Below, piece after piece: positions 37,601 to 52,400 of a DNA stretch of 64,000 bases. The position numbers and the translations under genes are program-made. Origin of the DNA: Watersipora subatra (taxonomy: Eukaryota; Bryozoa; Gymnolaemata; Cheilostomatida; Watersiporidae). How positions within the stretch are numbered: position 1 is the first letter of the stretch; every line of letters begins with the position of its first letter. The stretch covers positions 50,384,007 to 50,448,006 of the forward strand of contig NC_088715.1 of NCBI RefSeq assembly GCF_963576615.1. Reading direction: 5' to 3'. Under the pieces are notes generated by a model, which had not been told where the DNA came from, ran no database searches, and saw only the letters and a program-made list of their open reading frames with translations.

Positions 37601-40600
37601 GCACCAAGACCCATCTCCTAAGCTCGTATCTCAAATTTGTCTCGTATCTCAAAGCTAAATCTTAATCAAGATTTTGCTTGTATCTCAAATGTTCTGTATA
37701 TTCGGGCACTCATATGTTGAGGTATCACTGTACTATATAACAAAAAGTATACATATAAGTTCCAGGGTTGAAAATAGATGCACGTTTCACTCACGTTCTA
37801 ATTTCAGAGCTCTTAGTAGTGGTGGCTGCCACCAATGAAAATAGTTTAAACTTCTAAGTACACTTACTGCTTGCTCTAGTTTGTACAGTACGTTTATGTA
37901 AGAAAGTTAAATGCTTTAAAGGATTAATCCTTCGTTTTTTGTGATGTCATTTTATTGTTGTCGGCCATCTTTGTAGACAACTTTTATTGTTAAAAACACA
38001 AAGCTTCTGTAATGAATTTTTGAAAGCGATGCTTTTGTTTGCAATTTTTTGATTACAGTATTAAAACATTATCAAAAAGTACTATTAAATAAGAGAATGA
38101 CATTTGTTTTCTACAAATATGGAAGCTTTTTTGTGGACAAGCCCATGTGCAAATGACTTGATGACGTAAAAAAATGATGGACTGCTAAAATAATAAAAAG
38201 CAACACAAAGAGGTTTTTATTGGTATCACACTTACATGTACGTGCACAAAAACCGATATGCAAAATATAGTCTAGCAAAGGCGTGGTGAAGCTTATGCAG
38301 AGGTGATAGAAAGACACGACTTACCCTGACTTAAACAAGGCAGAGTTTAAATCAACTCAGCTTAAATAATTTCTCAGTTTCATATTTTTGGAGACTATAA
38401 ATTTTACCGAAAACCTTTACTTATGCAAATCGATTTTTTTGAGGAACTTTTAAAGTCATATCTAGGTTTCTAACAAAAGTGAAATTTTGAAGCAAGATCT
38501 CATTCTGCTCACCAGATCTCTTGTCTCTCATCAAGTCTCTGTCTGTCTGGCTGTAGAAAGAAGCGAACATTGCAATTGTTCTTTTTGACGGACAACGCGG
38601 CTTTGGTTACATTACGCATTTCTTGAGGTGGCAGAAAGTTCTTTCGTTTTTCCTTATACAACTTTACAGTATTCCTAGAGTTGCAATAACGACATAGAAC
38701 ATAACACTAGAATATTATTAAATACAAAGCTTTAATCAGTTTTTTGTTAATTGTTTTGTGTTTTCATGCATTATGAAAATTTGTTCGTGAACGTGTTCAT
38801 GCGTTTTCATTGGTTACTATGACAACCAATGTAAACCAAACTTATGAAATGATTGGTCAGCAGACCATTCATTATTACCATCAGCTGAAGCAAAACATTT
38901 TAATTAAAGTTAACATCGTGTAACGTTTTTTGTTTATACTTATTTAAGATTTTCTATGAACTATATTATGGAATGAGTCTTGTCTGTCTGTGTGTCTGAA
39001 GGTTAGAAAATTATGGGTTGCATCATTCTAGAATGGAACTCCCAACATTCATTTGCATGGACTGGCACCACAACAACTGCGACAACCAACCGCCACTAAA
39101 ATTTCAGAATAACTGTACGAATAGTTATTACACCTGACGATCTCTCATGACACCCCAAACTGTCGGGGTTGTAGTATTAATACATTGCGACTAGTGCAAC
39201 AGACTAAGCTTCACAGTAAACAGCAAGTTTTTTAAAGCGTTTACAAGAAGGGATTGTTTTAAATGGTTTCAGCATATTCTAGCTGAGGCGGGGCTACACA
39301 AATTGAGCAATTTTTGTTTGTTTATTTGACTGCGTTTAAACCAGGCTGATATCCATTGGCTTAGTCAGAACTTACACAACGATAAAGTCAAAAATTGGTA
39401 AAATCTTTAATACACCTTTTTCCTTTTTAGGTCAATACATTTTCAACTAGATGAATGTCCAAGGGTGTTGAGCATTTAACAAAAACCATTGCCGAAATAT
39501 TTTTTTACATAAGTGGTAAATAGATCAAGACCAAGAGCGCAATATTTTGTTGTAAACTCGGTGTACATATAAAATCCTTTCATGACATCTGTGATATAAA
39601 TTGTTAGTCCTTTAGGCATATCTTTGTAATAACTTTAGTTTTAACACCATTTTTATTCTTGTTTAATTTATATTATTTTAGAGCAACTAAGCTTTTATTA
39701 TAAGTTCAAATACTTTTTTTTTAAACAATTCAAATTTCAAAATTCAAAAACAATCCTAAATATCAAGCACTCTTAGCACAGAATAACGTAAGTAAAGCTT
39801 TTTGCAAATTGCAACATTTGTATAATGAATTTCTTTTATTAACTCCAGTAACCAGTAACACTGGTTTTCATTGGCCAATCTATTTGCCATCATTACGCGT
39901 CGTTGACCTGTGTCTTTGTTTGCAACTATAAAAAATGTTTATGTTATACAGTACAGCCATTCTATATGCTCATGAGAGTAACATTAATATAAATCTATGA
40001 TATCATCATTTATTGTATTACTATATTAGTAATTTGATTAGTATCAGGTTTTGGAAACTTGTTTGTGTTTATACTTATAACTGTACTTACAATTTACACT
40101 ATAAAAATTATTCCTACTGCAATAGTCAATGTCAATGCATATGCTGAAATATTGAAAAATTCTTTGAAAATCTCCCTGCATTGATGCTGCACATGAAGCC
40201 AGCGGTGAACTTTAGTATATTAGCAATGCTCACTATGTTTAACTGTCATGATTTTTTTTCAATCGAGCTAAAAAAATAAGTTGATTTTAGCAAAAACCAA
40301 GTCATTCTAGAATAATAAAATACAATTCATGATAAGAATAATTTCAAAATTCGTTATTATAAAAGTCTACTTAAAATTTATGTAATTTATATTTCTGACA
40401 CTAAAAAAAATTAATCCTCGAGATTTTGTTTCTAATTTCACTTTCAGATGCTTGAGTTTTAAGATGATGCCATGAAATTCTTCAAATAAATACATTGTTA
40501 TTATTATTACTATCGTTACTCTTGTTAAGGTACTTCCACAGTACCTTAACAGTATTAGTAAGTGTTTGCGTGCTACAATGAATAATGCAAGCAGGGGGTT

Positions 40601-43600
40601 TGATATATCTTTTTCAGACAACATAAGTTTACTGGAACTACTGAAATGGTCAGCAGTCTTTTGTAATCACTAAGATTGGCAGCGATGATCTAGATTTACT
40701 AAAGCCGGTAGTATTGCTCCAGTCGGACTTAGAACGGTAACATTATGCTAAACATAGTTAGCGCTGAGAGTATTGCTCTGATGTTGGCAGCACTTCTTAC
40801 CTATATTGTCTTATTAATTTCTTCTGTACTTGGGTGGTCAGAAGTATTTTACTTTTCAGCCAATCAACTTTTAGTGTTGTAATTTTGTCTGTAGGCTTTT
40901 TATGCTCCTCTTCCTCTACTTCAGAAGGTCTGAAATTAAGTATTAATTGTTTTAGTATATATGTAGATGTCACGGAAATACAGAGAATTTAAGTCGATGC
41001 GCTACTTGGTTGACTTTTTAAAAAATTAATGGCAAAATTGGTAACGGTATACTCCGTTTGAAAACCTGTAACCATTAGCCCTTCCCAGAAAAGACATAAG
41101 TCTGATATTCACCTTCCGGTGAAAATGCGGTCTATACCTATTGCAATCTGCAGTGCTTTGCAACGATTTAAGAAGAGGATTTGTGCACTCTTGCTGTAAA
41201 TGTTAAACTGCATACTATGAAGAAGACCTGCTACTAATAACGTTCTGTGCTCTTGTGACAGCCAGCAACCAGGTTAAACTGTTTTTCAGTTTAGAAATCT
41301 ATCAATCAAGCCACTACTGTATATATATATAGCTAACTTTCCGTAATTAGAGAGCTCTGTTAAATCAGTTAAAGTGAGATGTCAAGGACTTCTTTGAGTA
41401 AGTTCATCTCCTCACTGTTATGTGTAGCTTTTTTCCAATGCATTTGCATATTATATATTTGCTAGAATTGAACCAAAGTATAAAAATTTTAATTAGTTTC
41501 AGCTTGAATCCATCAGCTGTCTACCAATTGCTAACAAGTATGCGCCGTTAGATGAGCAGTTTTCCTCAGGTTAGTCAGCAAACCTAAGCAGCAAATTTAA
41601 AGTGCATACTTTTCCGCTATTCTAGTTTATCAGCAGAATTAGGTCTCTCCTGTATATTGCTTGGTTCTCATAGTCCTGTATATTGCTTGGTGCTCACAGC
41701 CCTGTATATTGCTTGGTGCTCACAGTCCTCTAGTTGATTGGTTAAAAAAATTTTAAACAGTAATTTCTTCTGGCTCGATGATTTGAGTCAGCTAGTCCAG
41801 TAATCAAACTTCAAGTCCAACCGTTAGAAGATTCATGGTAGTCTGTATAAGAGTTGGGCATACATCGTAATGTCCTCATTATTTGTATTAATGACAGATC
41901 TCACCAACTCTAGGTCACCTCATTTAGGAACTACAAAAATCTCCCAATATGTGCAATTGTTTCTTTTTGTTGTGATAAGAAATAGCGCTAGGCCGGGCCA
42001 CATTGCAAGATTTGTAGGAATACAATTTTAGCCAGATCTTTGTTTAGGCGCCAAATAATCCGTCAACAATTATGGATAGGAAAGACATGGTCTAAATTTC
42101 GCAATGTTCTCTTTATACCAATCGCTTTGTTCCCTTTGATATCTACAGCACCTCTACGACCATACAAAATACATGTTCTTTTGTTGCAACCTGAGTAGGT
42201 CAAGTTTGCAAGGCAGCAAAATGCAGCCTGCCAGCCTCATTTTATTCATCTCCTCAACAACTTGGCAGTTTGTGTTACACAACAGGCGCTCATAAGATGC
42301 TTGCTTGACCACTGTATTTTTAGCTGGATATTAAACCCATGATTTGTGTACTTTGGTTACAGTTGATGCATAGCCTCGCGTATTAACAGTCTAAACCAGA
42401 AAAGAAAAAGTTCGCTGCTCAAGATATTCTGCAGTATGTCATATAAGAGTTTTAAATTAAGTCAAGATAGATGTTTGTGCTTAATATGCGAAGTGATCAT
42501 GAACACGCTAGGTAATTCGCAGATGGAGTTTTACAATTGTACAAAACATGCAAATGAAGATCACCCATTTTTACTGCAATGTAGTAATCCACTGCCATTA
42601 ACAAAAAAAAAGTTTTTTCTTCCAAGAACTCTTGTGAACTAAAACCCCAAAGTTGTAAGACCATGCAAACATTGTTCATGGCTCACACATCTGGCTATGT
42701 GGAACACAGTTCTGACTTGGTCTAGAATGACAGCAGCAACTCACTAATTTCTGCTTCTAGAGAGTTTTTACATTACTATTACCTTTGGCAATATTTGACC
42801 AATCAGTCAATTCTAGAGAAAGTGAAAGGATTAGTGGGAGGTATTAATAGCCACACACATTGTTAAGAATTGACAAGGTGTAGATAGTTTTCACAACAGT
42901 AACCAAAACTGTTCGTGACGCCTGATTTGTTAATTGTAAATGCCAAAAAAGTTTTTTGCGTGATGTGCATAGCTTACTTACCTACAAAAAATAGCAGCCA
43001 CACACATGTTTGTTGCTACCATTCACATAAAACTTTTGGTGGCCTATTGAACAGCAAATGAATAGCGAGAATGCAAAATCTTCGACTCTGTTCAGGGCAC
43101 CGTGAATGGTTTACCACCAGGTAGCCAGTCTTTTACCTGCTTGGTGTTTCACCAATTTGCTGCTACTGGTCTAAACAAACCTTTGCCGACCGCCCACTAA
43201 GCATTGACTTTCATCATAAATCTCAGTCTTGTCTATGAAATACCTGCTCATAACTGTTGGTTTACAGGTATCCAGTGGTGCAGAGTATGTTGAGGTAGTT
43301 GTAACAGCTGTTTGGTTTTCAAACTGTTTGCAGTTTGGCGAATTAATCTTTCCATCTACCACGTTTGCTAATGCAGTTGCAGCAGACGACCTGTTTACAA
43401 AGAACAGGAGAATAAGCTGTAATAAAGAATTTGTCTTCTCGTGAAAATGAGCATTCCAAATCATATCTGTAAGCATGTCGATCAACGAGGAAGAAGTTAC
43501 AAACTCTGAAAATACTTAAAGAGTATGGAACAAGGAGTTGAATCCGTTTTGTGCCAAAGACTAAAGGAACTGTGGTGCAAGTTGAAAAGAGGAATTGTCT

Positions 43601-46600
43601 GCCTTGCTCATTTTCATTCTTCACATTTGAAATACAAATCGAGCGTTGAATTACCTTCTTTGTACATTTTCCATTATTTCGTATGTGAAACTCAAAATTC
43701 ACTGAGTAGTTTATCTCTAAAACACAATTCAGCTTTTTGAAGCATACAATTGAGTTGCTATTAACACAAAAATTTGACCAAAGTTGCCCACAGACACAAG
43801 TCTAGAAGAGCACGCACACAGCTAATCTAGAAGGTTGAGTCTTTGTTTACACTAATAAAGACAACAAATAATGACAATAACAGTTTTATAATCACATACA
43901 TATTGAAACACACTTACAGTGGTGCCATCTCTCCAGTTTTTTTCACCATTGATTCCCGAGCAATGCTACCAACGAGAAAGTGCTTCCTGATAATTTTCCA
44001 AAGAGGGCTCAGAGATTTGATGCTCTTTGGTGGAAGGACCTTGAGTTTCTTCATAGTCTGTTTAGTTGAAAAAGATGAGACAGGTCGAGCAAGCCTAGAA
44101 TACGCATCTCTGCAAGGGGGAAAGGAGATTTTATATATATCGTCACCTATGCTAATGTAAACACACTTGTACATTGTCAGCGGTGGTGGTATGTTCTTGA
44201 AATTTGAGCCAACTTAAACACGCAACCACCCATATGCTATTTTACAACAAGCAAAGGTTTATAGCGCCCACTTTTTTATATAATAATGCATCTAATATGC
44301 GTTTTGGTTCAGCAAATTTGTATAATTACTGTCCAAGATTTTCATTGGTCATCTCTTTTATTGTTTTAATTGTGCTTCATATTAAATATGAAGCACAATT
44401 AAAACAATTTATATTTATATTAAAAACAAAACTGCTTGACTTCTTTTATTCAACTGTTCATTTACACAAGTTAATTTATTGCTGTTATAAACTAGTCTCC
44501 AAACCAGAGAGTACAACTATATAATTGTATACGTGTCACATCGCAATCTCTGGCTGACTCTAGTACTGTTTTGATATCCTCAAAAATTTGGGCTTCTTTC
44601 TGTGTGATAAAATTGGCAGATTTCGGCCAATATGTTTGATTTGGCCAATATTAGGGGTTTTAAAACATGAGTCATAACGCTTAAAGTACATCAATTAACA
44701 AAATTTGTTAATTGATGTACTTTAAGCGTTATGACTCATGTTTTAAAACCCCTAATATTGGCCAAATCAAACATATTGGCCGAAATCTGCCAATTTTATC
44801 ACACAGAAAGAAGCCCAAATTTTTGAGGATATCAAAACAGTACTAGAGTCAGCCAGAGATTGCGATGTGACACGTATACAATTATATAGTTGTACTCTCT
44901 GGTTTGGAGACTAGTTTATACCAGCAATAAATTAACTTGTGCAAATTAACAGTTGAATAGACGAAGTCAACCAGTTTTGTCTTTAATATAAATATAAACA
45001 TAGCGCCAGTACCCTTTCGCCACAAGTCTATTAAATTTTGGACAGTTCGCTATGTGTCGCTGTGATAAAAAAGCAAAATCAGATAAAGGTCACCAACCTT
45101 CTCAATTTTTAATGAAGTAAGTAAATTCCAATGCTGTAAAAACTCAAAAGACTCGAACCCTAAACCCAACAATTGTTAAACACTAACAGAAATATAAATT
45201 TTTTAAGGACACGAGATGCTGTAGAGGAATCAATAAAACTCATATGACAGTTATTGAGTTTCTATACAGCGATAGCAGACTGACACCCACATATGGCGCT
45301 GCAGTACTGTCATGGAAACAGCTGAGTCGCTCTCAATCTATTGCGATTTGGTGTTGCTGTTTGAAAGTGGAATATCCATGTGTTACGCCAACTTTGTACC
45401 ATGGAAGTTGATGAAATATGTACTGGCTATAATTATAGCTGATGCTCTATAACCTTACTTGTAACTGCCCTACATATAGACACTTGGTTTAATTAAAAAT
45501 GCTTGCTCGGGTTCTATATTTACTTTTCATATTGACATTATGCCCTACTTGTTATTTTCTTATTTAGTAATTCAAAATAAGTTGGTAGACAAACTGAAAT
45601 GCTTACAATTTTCATAACATTTAAATTCTAAAGTTAAACAGAAACAACCTCACTGACCAGCGACGTCGAACTTAAGTCTTGCTTTCCCGTAGCTTAATAT
45701 TTAGAGTTTTCTTTTATTGAAAGGCTCCACAATAGCGCCCTATGTAAACATGACCCAGCCGATACTTGGCTGGGTCGAAGTACGCTCCAGCGGTAGCGCA
45801 CTCAGATGTTGCCGCACTACTGCTTTATTAAAACTTAGTATAGATAAGTTGATGGCAAATGATATAAAAATTTAAAAAGTCCAAACAGTAATTAAATACT
45901 GCAACAAAAGCAAAAAGGTTTGTAAGGATAACAAATGCTATAGAGACATCACTCAAGCTCAAATGACCATCATACGCGTTCTAACCTTTTGGACTGTTTC
46001 GTTGATCTGCCAGTTTGTTTGGGGTTGACAGCGAGGAAGTCTTCCCAAGTGTTCAGCTGCGGCGTAACTGAGTAACACTGAGGTAGATTCAAGTTGGAAC
46101 TGGAGGGGCTGATGCTTGTGGTTCTCGCAGAGTCAAATATCCCATCAGGTCTCGGGCTAAGTAGCCTCGTACCGACATGTTGGCTAAAATTAAGCCAGTT
46201 CTTGTTGGGACTGCCTGTGTCTCTATTTCTCTGATATTGCAAATTAGTGTTACATTATTGTATTGAACATTTAAAATTTTGGGTTACATTTCACTTGATG
46301 CAAAAATTTTCTCAAAATAAAAATTTACGTTAATAATCTAATTTCACTAGAATTTGCTGAGGTGACACTTATAAGAAGGAAAAGGTCAATTTTAATTACC
46401 GTAAGTTAGAAATACGTTTTCCAGTTATAACATCTCGTCATATAGTTTCCATTTTGTTGTTGTTGAACCAGTACGTAATTCTGATAAACAAAACTTGAAA
46501 GCAAATTTTTTTAAATTCATTTAGCAGCAGTTTTTGTAGTTTGAGTGAAACTCAATCAATTCTAACTTTTATGTTTATTTAATTAAATATGTCATTTTTT

Positions 46601-49378
46601 AACATATCTTAATTATTTCATGAAATAGGAGTTTTGATTAACGCTGCCAATATAACTTATATTCATTTTACTGTTCTTGTTCCATCTTACACAGTTTATG
46701 ACTGGTCTATATTATTGGGATATAAAATTACAATGAAACAATTAAAGTCTGTGTTAGATTTGTCAGCTTCAGCTAATGTCTCTTAAACTGAGCAAAACAT
46801 ATTTCTTTTATATCTATATCAGAACTGTTTTAATAAATATATAATCGATGTAAGTTATTACATAAAAATCATAAATACTGCAGATTTATGCAGTATTTTT
46901 ATGTAGGTTTTTATGCAGATTAATATTTTTTTATCTGATAAAGTGCAAAACAAAATTCTAAACTGAAAAGCGTTTAAAAAATGATCAATGAAAACAACGG
47001 TCTTACTGTCAACACCAGTATTACATTTTTAGTGTTTTTAATAATTTTGAACAAAAGCTTGAACATTTTATGTAAGCGTTTAAAGCTCATAAACTTTTTT
47101 TCCTTATTTGATTAATATTTTTTCAACTATGAAAAACTTTTTCTAAAAGTTTGAATAAAATTTTCACAACTTTTCAACTACTATGATAATCATTGTTTTC
47201 ATGCTTCAGATGGGTTTGGAATTGTCCGCTACTGACAAATTCGCACCCTACTGTTTCATCGATTCAGAATTGGACTATGCAGATTTTTCCAAAAAACCCA
47301 GAATCCAAAATTATCCCTTAAAACAAATCTAGTTGAAATTGAGTCACCTTTGGGTCCCAATCACTTTTTAGTTCACGCGTAGTCAACTGGTTGCACTGAG
47401 TCAGGATGTTTGATTGCATTGCTGATTACTTGCATTGCTGATTGATTGCTGCCTTGCTGATTTTTTTACCTCGACTGGGAAAAGCCTTGCTAAGTATTAT
47501 TAATTTGAATCAATCCACAGGGAGAGCTTCTTTGATGTCGACTTCTACTATCACAGCAAACACCTTCGCACAGATTTAGCAAAGCGAAACAACATAAAAT
47601 GCGTCAGGATTTTACGTATTCTATAGTTTGAAATGGACACAACTCTGTACTTATTTGAAGCATAAATACACAGCACATGTTAATCTAACTATTTACCTGG
47701 GTGTCCGGGGAGGCAACCTCGAATTGCTTCTCGCTATATTGCTCCTGCTTGGTGATATCTCGCTCTTGTGCCTTCTGAAGCTGCTGCTTAAAAGCAAAAA
47801 ATACCCAACATGCATCAGAAACTCGTTCGTGTCAGCGAGTGAAATGATTAAATCTTTCAGAGCTTGGTTCAGCATCTTATCCGAAACTGATATCTTTAAA
47901 ATACATGAACAGGAAACTTCTGTTTATGTGACACTTCAGTTTTGCAATGCTAAGGCTAATCCATAGTCAGCTAAATCGACTTTAGAATACTTTCATGATA
48001 GTAATAATAATAATAATAATAATAGTCAACATAATAATAATGTTTCCAAAACTCCTAGAACAATGAAAGACTCTGCTACATATTTGCTATCAGCATAGAG
48101 CTAAATATCCATTTTTATATAATATATGAGGTATATTATATATTTATTATACATTATTTTACATTTTATAAATTAATATATAATTTATTTTGGTATAAAC
48201 AGACTTTTTGAATAACTATAAGTATATTGTAAAAATTAATATGTAATATAATAAGATAATATACGTTATATATAATATATAGACATAAATACATTTTTAA
48301 ATGTATCCTGGGAATCTTGAATACCATAAAAATCAGCTTTTGCGCTGATAAAACATAGAGAATATGTAAAATATATATAGGTTATATATATAGGTCACAT
48401 CACTTTCAAAACCAATGATGTGAAATCCCTAATTGTTTTATCTCTATTTAGTAGCGAAAATTCTCATATTTTCAAAACTGTTTTTGGAATTGAAATCAAA
48501 GCAATTTAACCTGATATACAGTTTTTTATCAAAAGTGGTGTTGGTCAATATGGCCAGCACACAAAACTGGAAAGCTTCTTTTTAAAGATGATGCATTGGA
48601 TTTTAAACAGAATTATTTGTTGTTTAGGAAGGTCGTAGCAACCGCATCCTACAAACATTACATTTTCATGAATGTTGAGAATGACTTGGTTTCATAAAAG
48701 TCTAAACCACATTGACAATTTTCACTTTGTTAGCCCATTGGGCACTTTATAAATGCTTCTTTTGTATTGAAAATGATACGACCTATCACTCATTTAAGTA
48801 ACCCTGACAGGTAAATAATTGGCACAAGTTGTAGCTTGTTGAGTTGTGATGGTGAAAGTTGTGGGTTCAAATCTTGTATCACACAGTAGGGTATATTTCT
48901 TTTTCTAACCCCCAACCATAGTTTTGACAGACAGACAGAAATATGCCTCTTATTATAGTAAAGACTATCACAACCTCACTTGGTTGTAAGTTCGCTCTGA
49001 ACAATTATGGTGAGTTGACATTTTATTTTCAAGAGTTTCGAACCAATTAAAAACCTTGTGGTAATTTTAATCAAACAATAATGAATTCAAAAATATGTTT
49101 TTAGAAAACTAAAATAATTATCAGACCAAATATTCATTTTGTAACTTGACAAAAAACATCAAAAAATTTTTTAAATTCATCTAAACACTACTATTGGACT
49201 CAAATTGACTAAATTACAAAGTTTCATTTATTACTCCTATAAAATATCAATTTTCAGATTATTTTAACAATCAAAAACATATATTATATATTTATTGTTA
49301 TATAGGCCTATATATATTATATATATCATTGTTACATTATATTATATATAATCATTGAACATATATTATATATCATTG

Positions 49379-49441
<63 letters not shown>

Positions 49442-52400
49442 AGTTATCAAAACTAAGAACCCTGTTATGCATCATGAAGCACAGGGGTCGAGAACCTATG
49501 ACTCTCGAGTTTAATGTGGCTCTTTTGATGATTGCATCTGGCTCATTGATAAATCAGTGCAAAAAATAATCCATAAGTTTGCTGTTAATTTAATTTACAT
49601 AATACAGTAGATGCTCCTATAAAGTAAATTCTAGATGACGTAAAGAGCTCATGTGAGGTTTTTGCTTTCTAGTAATTAAAAAGTTCCATATACTTAGAAG
49701 CGTCAAGTCAGGCAAGATTTCAATTTGAATGATAATCTATTTCACCGCAGTTGTGAAAGAAAAAACGACGTGTGTATAGCGTTAAATCCATTATACATAC
49801 AACTTTTGTGACTTTTTAATTCGACGTGATGGATCGTCAGATGTATCGACAAAACAGAGAATAGGCCGCTGCGCAATTGTTAATGAATACTTAATAGCAA
49901 TCGATTAGGGGAGGTGTTACAGCGTCAGTCCACCAATCCAAATGTTGCGAGTTGGACGATCGTTGAAAGTTATCTTTCATCCTAACCTTGACCCTAGATA
50001 CAGATAGATGATAAACAGGTAATACAGATTTCTTATAAAATATTTGTTGTTTTGCTTTTTTGTAGCCATATAAAATATTTTTATTAGTTTTACTTTGCAG
50101 AATAAATTTTGCTGTTTAAAAAAAAGATTAGCCAATCGTTGCAAATGAATGTCGAATTTATTTTGTTCAAACGTCGAAAAAAATAGTTAGTTAGTTAATA
50201 CAAAATAAACAAACAAAATAAATCCAATTTTCTTTTACTCTAAAATTGCTCAAACATACCAAATTTGCTGGTCTTCCTTTTCCATTTTATGTTTTCGAGA
50301 TTCAAAATATACATATGGCTTTCCTAAAATTAAATTTTAAAACATTCAGGTTTTTTGGCTCTGTCAGTCAAATAGGTTCATGACCCCTGACGTAGCGTTT
50401 CACTACTTAGATTATAAAGTAAACTATTACTCTACATTTTGCATAAATATAACTATTATTTACATTAAAGCCCAATGTTGCATCTGTGCTATATACAGAA
50501 TCTGAACTTTCATTGGTTAATCAAATCATGTGACATCCGAACAGCCATATTTGAAAGATGAATACCATTAAAAAGTTGAGTGCAACTCTGATGTCTCTTG
50601 TTTGCTGAATTTATGGCTATAAAAGGTAACAATTTACTTACTTTACGGTCAAAATATTAGACTAAATCATGGACACACATTCAAATTGACATTTAAAGCA
50701 AAAATTGTCTTGCTGTGCCTTTTTTGCTATCCAACTTTCAAATGCACTATCCATTACAACACCGAGTACTACATTATGAGTGCTTTATAAGCATCACTGT
50801 ATATTTTCATATTCACTACTAGCTGCAACGATGCATTGATTTCCCACTTCATTAGTATACATTGGGATTATTATATATTAATTTTAATACTTGTTACCTA
50901 TTTGCATGAAAACCAGTCATCTCCTTTCCACATTCAATTAAATTTTTCATTCTAGCTTTAGTGGTACCAGCAATAATACATTGAATGAAAACCAATACAG
51001 TTTATTAAATCTGATATTATATTTTAACATATCATTTCACTTTTATTGCTCAGCAGTTTGAATTGTTTGTTTCTGCTTTAACCATCACTTTGTAGCCCAC
51101 TGCTCATGTTTTGTTATTATTATCATCAATACATCAAGATAAATTATTTCTGTAAATACTGTATTTTTTAGTTATCTAATAATGGCATCCTCCTCAAGAC
51201 CACGGCATACAACTGTAAAAAATATCTTGGATTATATATGTAGATTGTGATTTGAGGGCCGTTGATAGCTTCAGTGATGACTGTTTCTTCGCACCATGAA
51301 ATTTCAGCATTTCATCATGAAATCAATTTAATCAATTTATGTATGGTTGGTTTGAATTTATTTAACCATGAAATCGATTCAAACCAACGAAAAAGATATC
51401 GACAAGGTTATAGGCATGTTTTTATAGAGGTTTAGTGAGGACTTGAAGTGTAAGACAGTACTGGGCTTACAAGGGGTCGCAAGGTCGTAAGGGGTCGCAA
51501 TAGGTTTAAAGAGATTTTGAAAAAACTACAGACTGTCAACAATTTAAAGACTACTAGAGGATAAGAAAGCTGCTAATATATAGAAGCTTATTTTTGAATT
51601 ATAGAAAATTATGGAAGAAAGAATAGAACAGCGTAAATGATGCAAATATTGCAATTCAACGTCAAAATTTACATCGACTTTATGCACTAAATGTGATATT
51701 CACCTCTGCTTTGTTGATTGCAGAAATTGCTTTTTAAGTTTTTATATTGATTAGATATACGTAGAGCTAAGTTATATAGATGTTAATAATTTTAGAATAA
51801 TAGTAACTTTTGAATGGAAATTCCAATAAAATGTATAAATTTGACTGATAAAATTATTGTTTCAGCATTCCTTGTTTTGCAATAAACCCAATGTAGCATG
51901 TATGCTACATTGACGATACATGCTACATTTAGCAATGTATCTTTTTTAGCAATGTAGCATATATGCTGTATTGCTAAAAACGAAATATAAATTTCTAAAA
52001 AAAATTTTTGGGATGAAATGTGGTTTCCTGATTCATATTCAAATTAATTGATAAATAGCTATATATAATTTTATGAAAAATATTTTTTTTCACAGACAAC
52101 ATGCATCTTATAATAACCCAATGCTATACATGCCTAGAGACTTTGGCTGTGAAGGGGTCTGATCGTAGACTCCAAATAGCCTGCATTGGCAGCCTTCCTT
52201 GTTTGAGATGGTAAAGCTTCATGTTCTTCAGCATACACATCAAGTTATAAATGTCCTTGACCTTCTCTCGAAACAACACAAATCTATTTGCAGTGAATCT
52301 TCTGCAATGCAAGATTAGTGATCCTGAAGTAAGTTGGGAAATACAAAACTTGATGCTGGAAAAGTAATTATTGTTCTAAATATAGTAATGATTTATACTC

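Noticed and set aside
43843..44524. Plus-strand open frames opposite the minus-strand exon and across the palindrome
   Set aside because: They are shadows of the exon at 43918-44109 or fall in AT-rich palindromic DNA.
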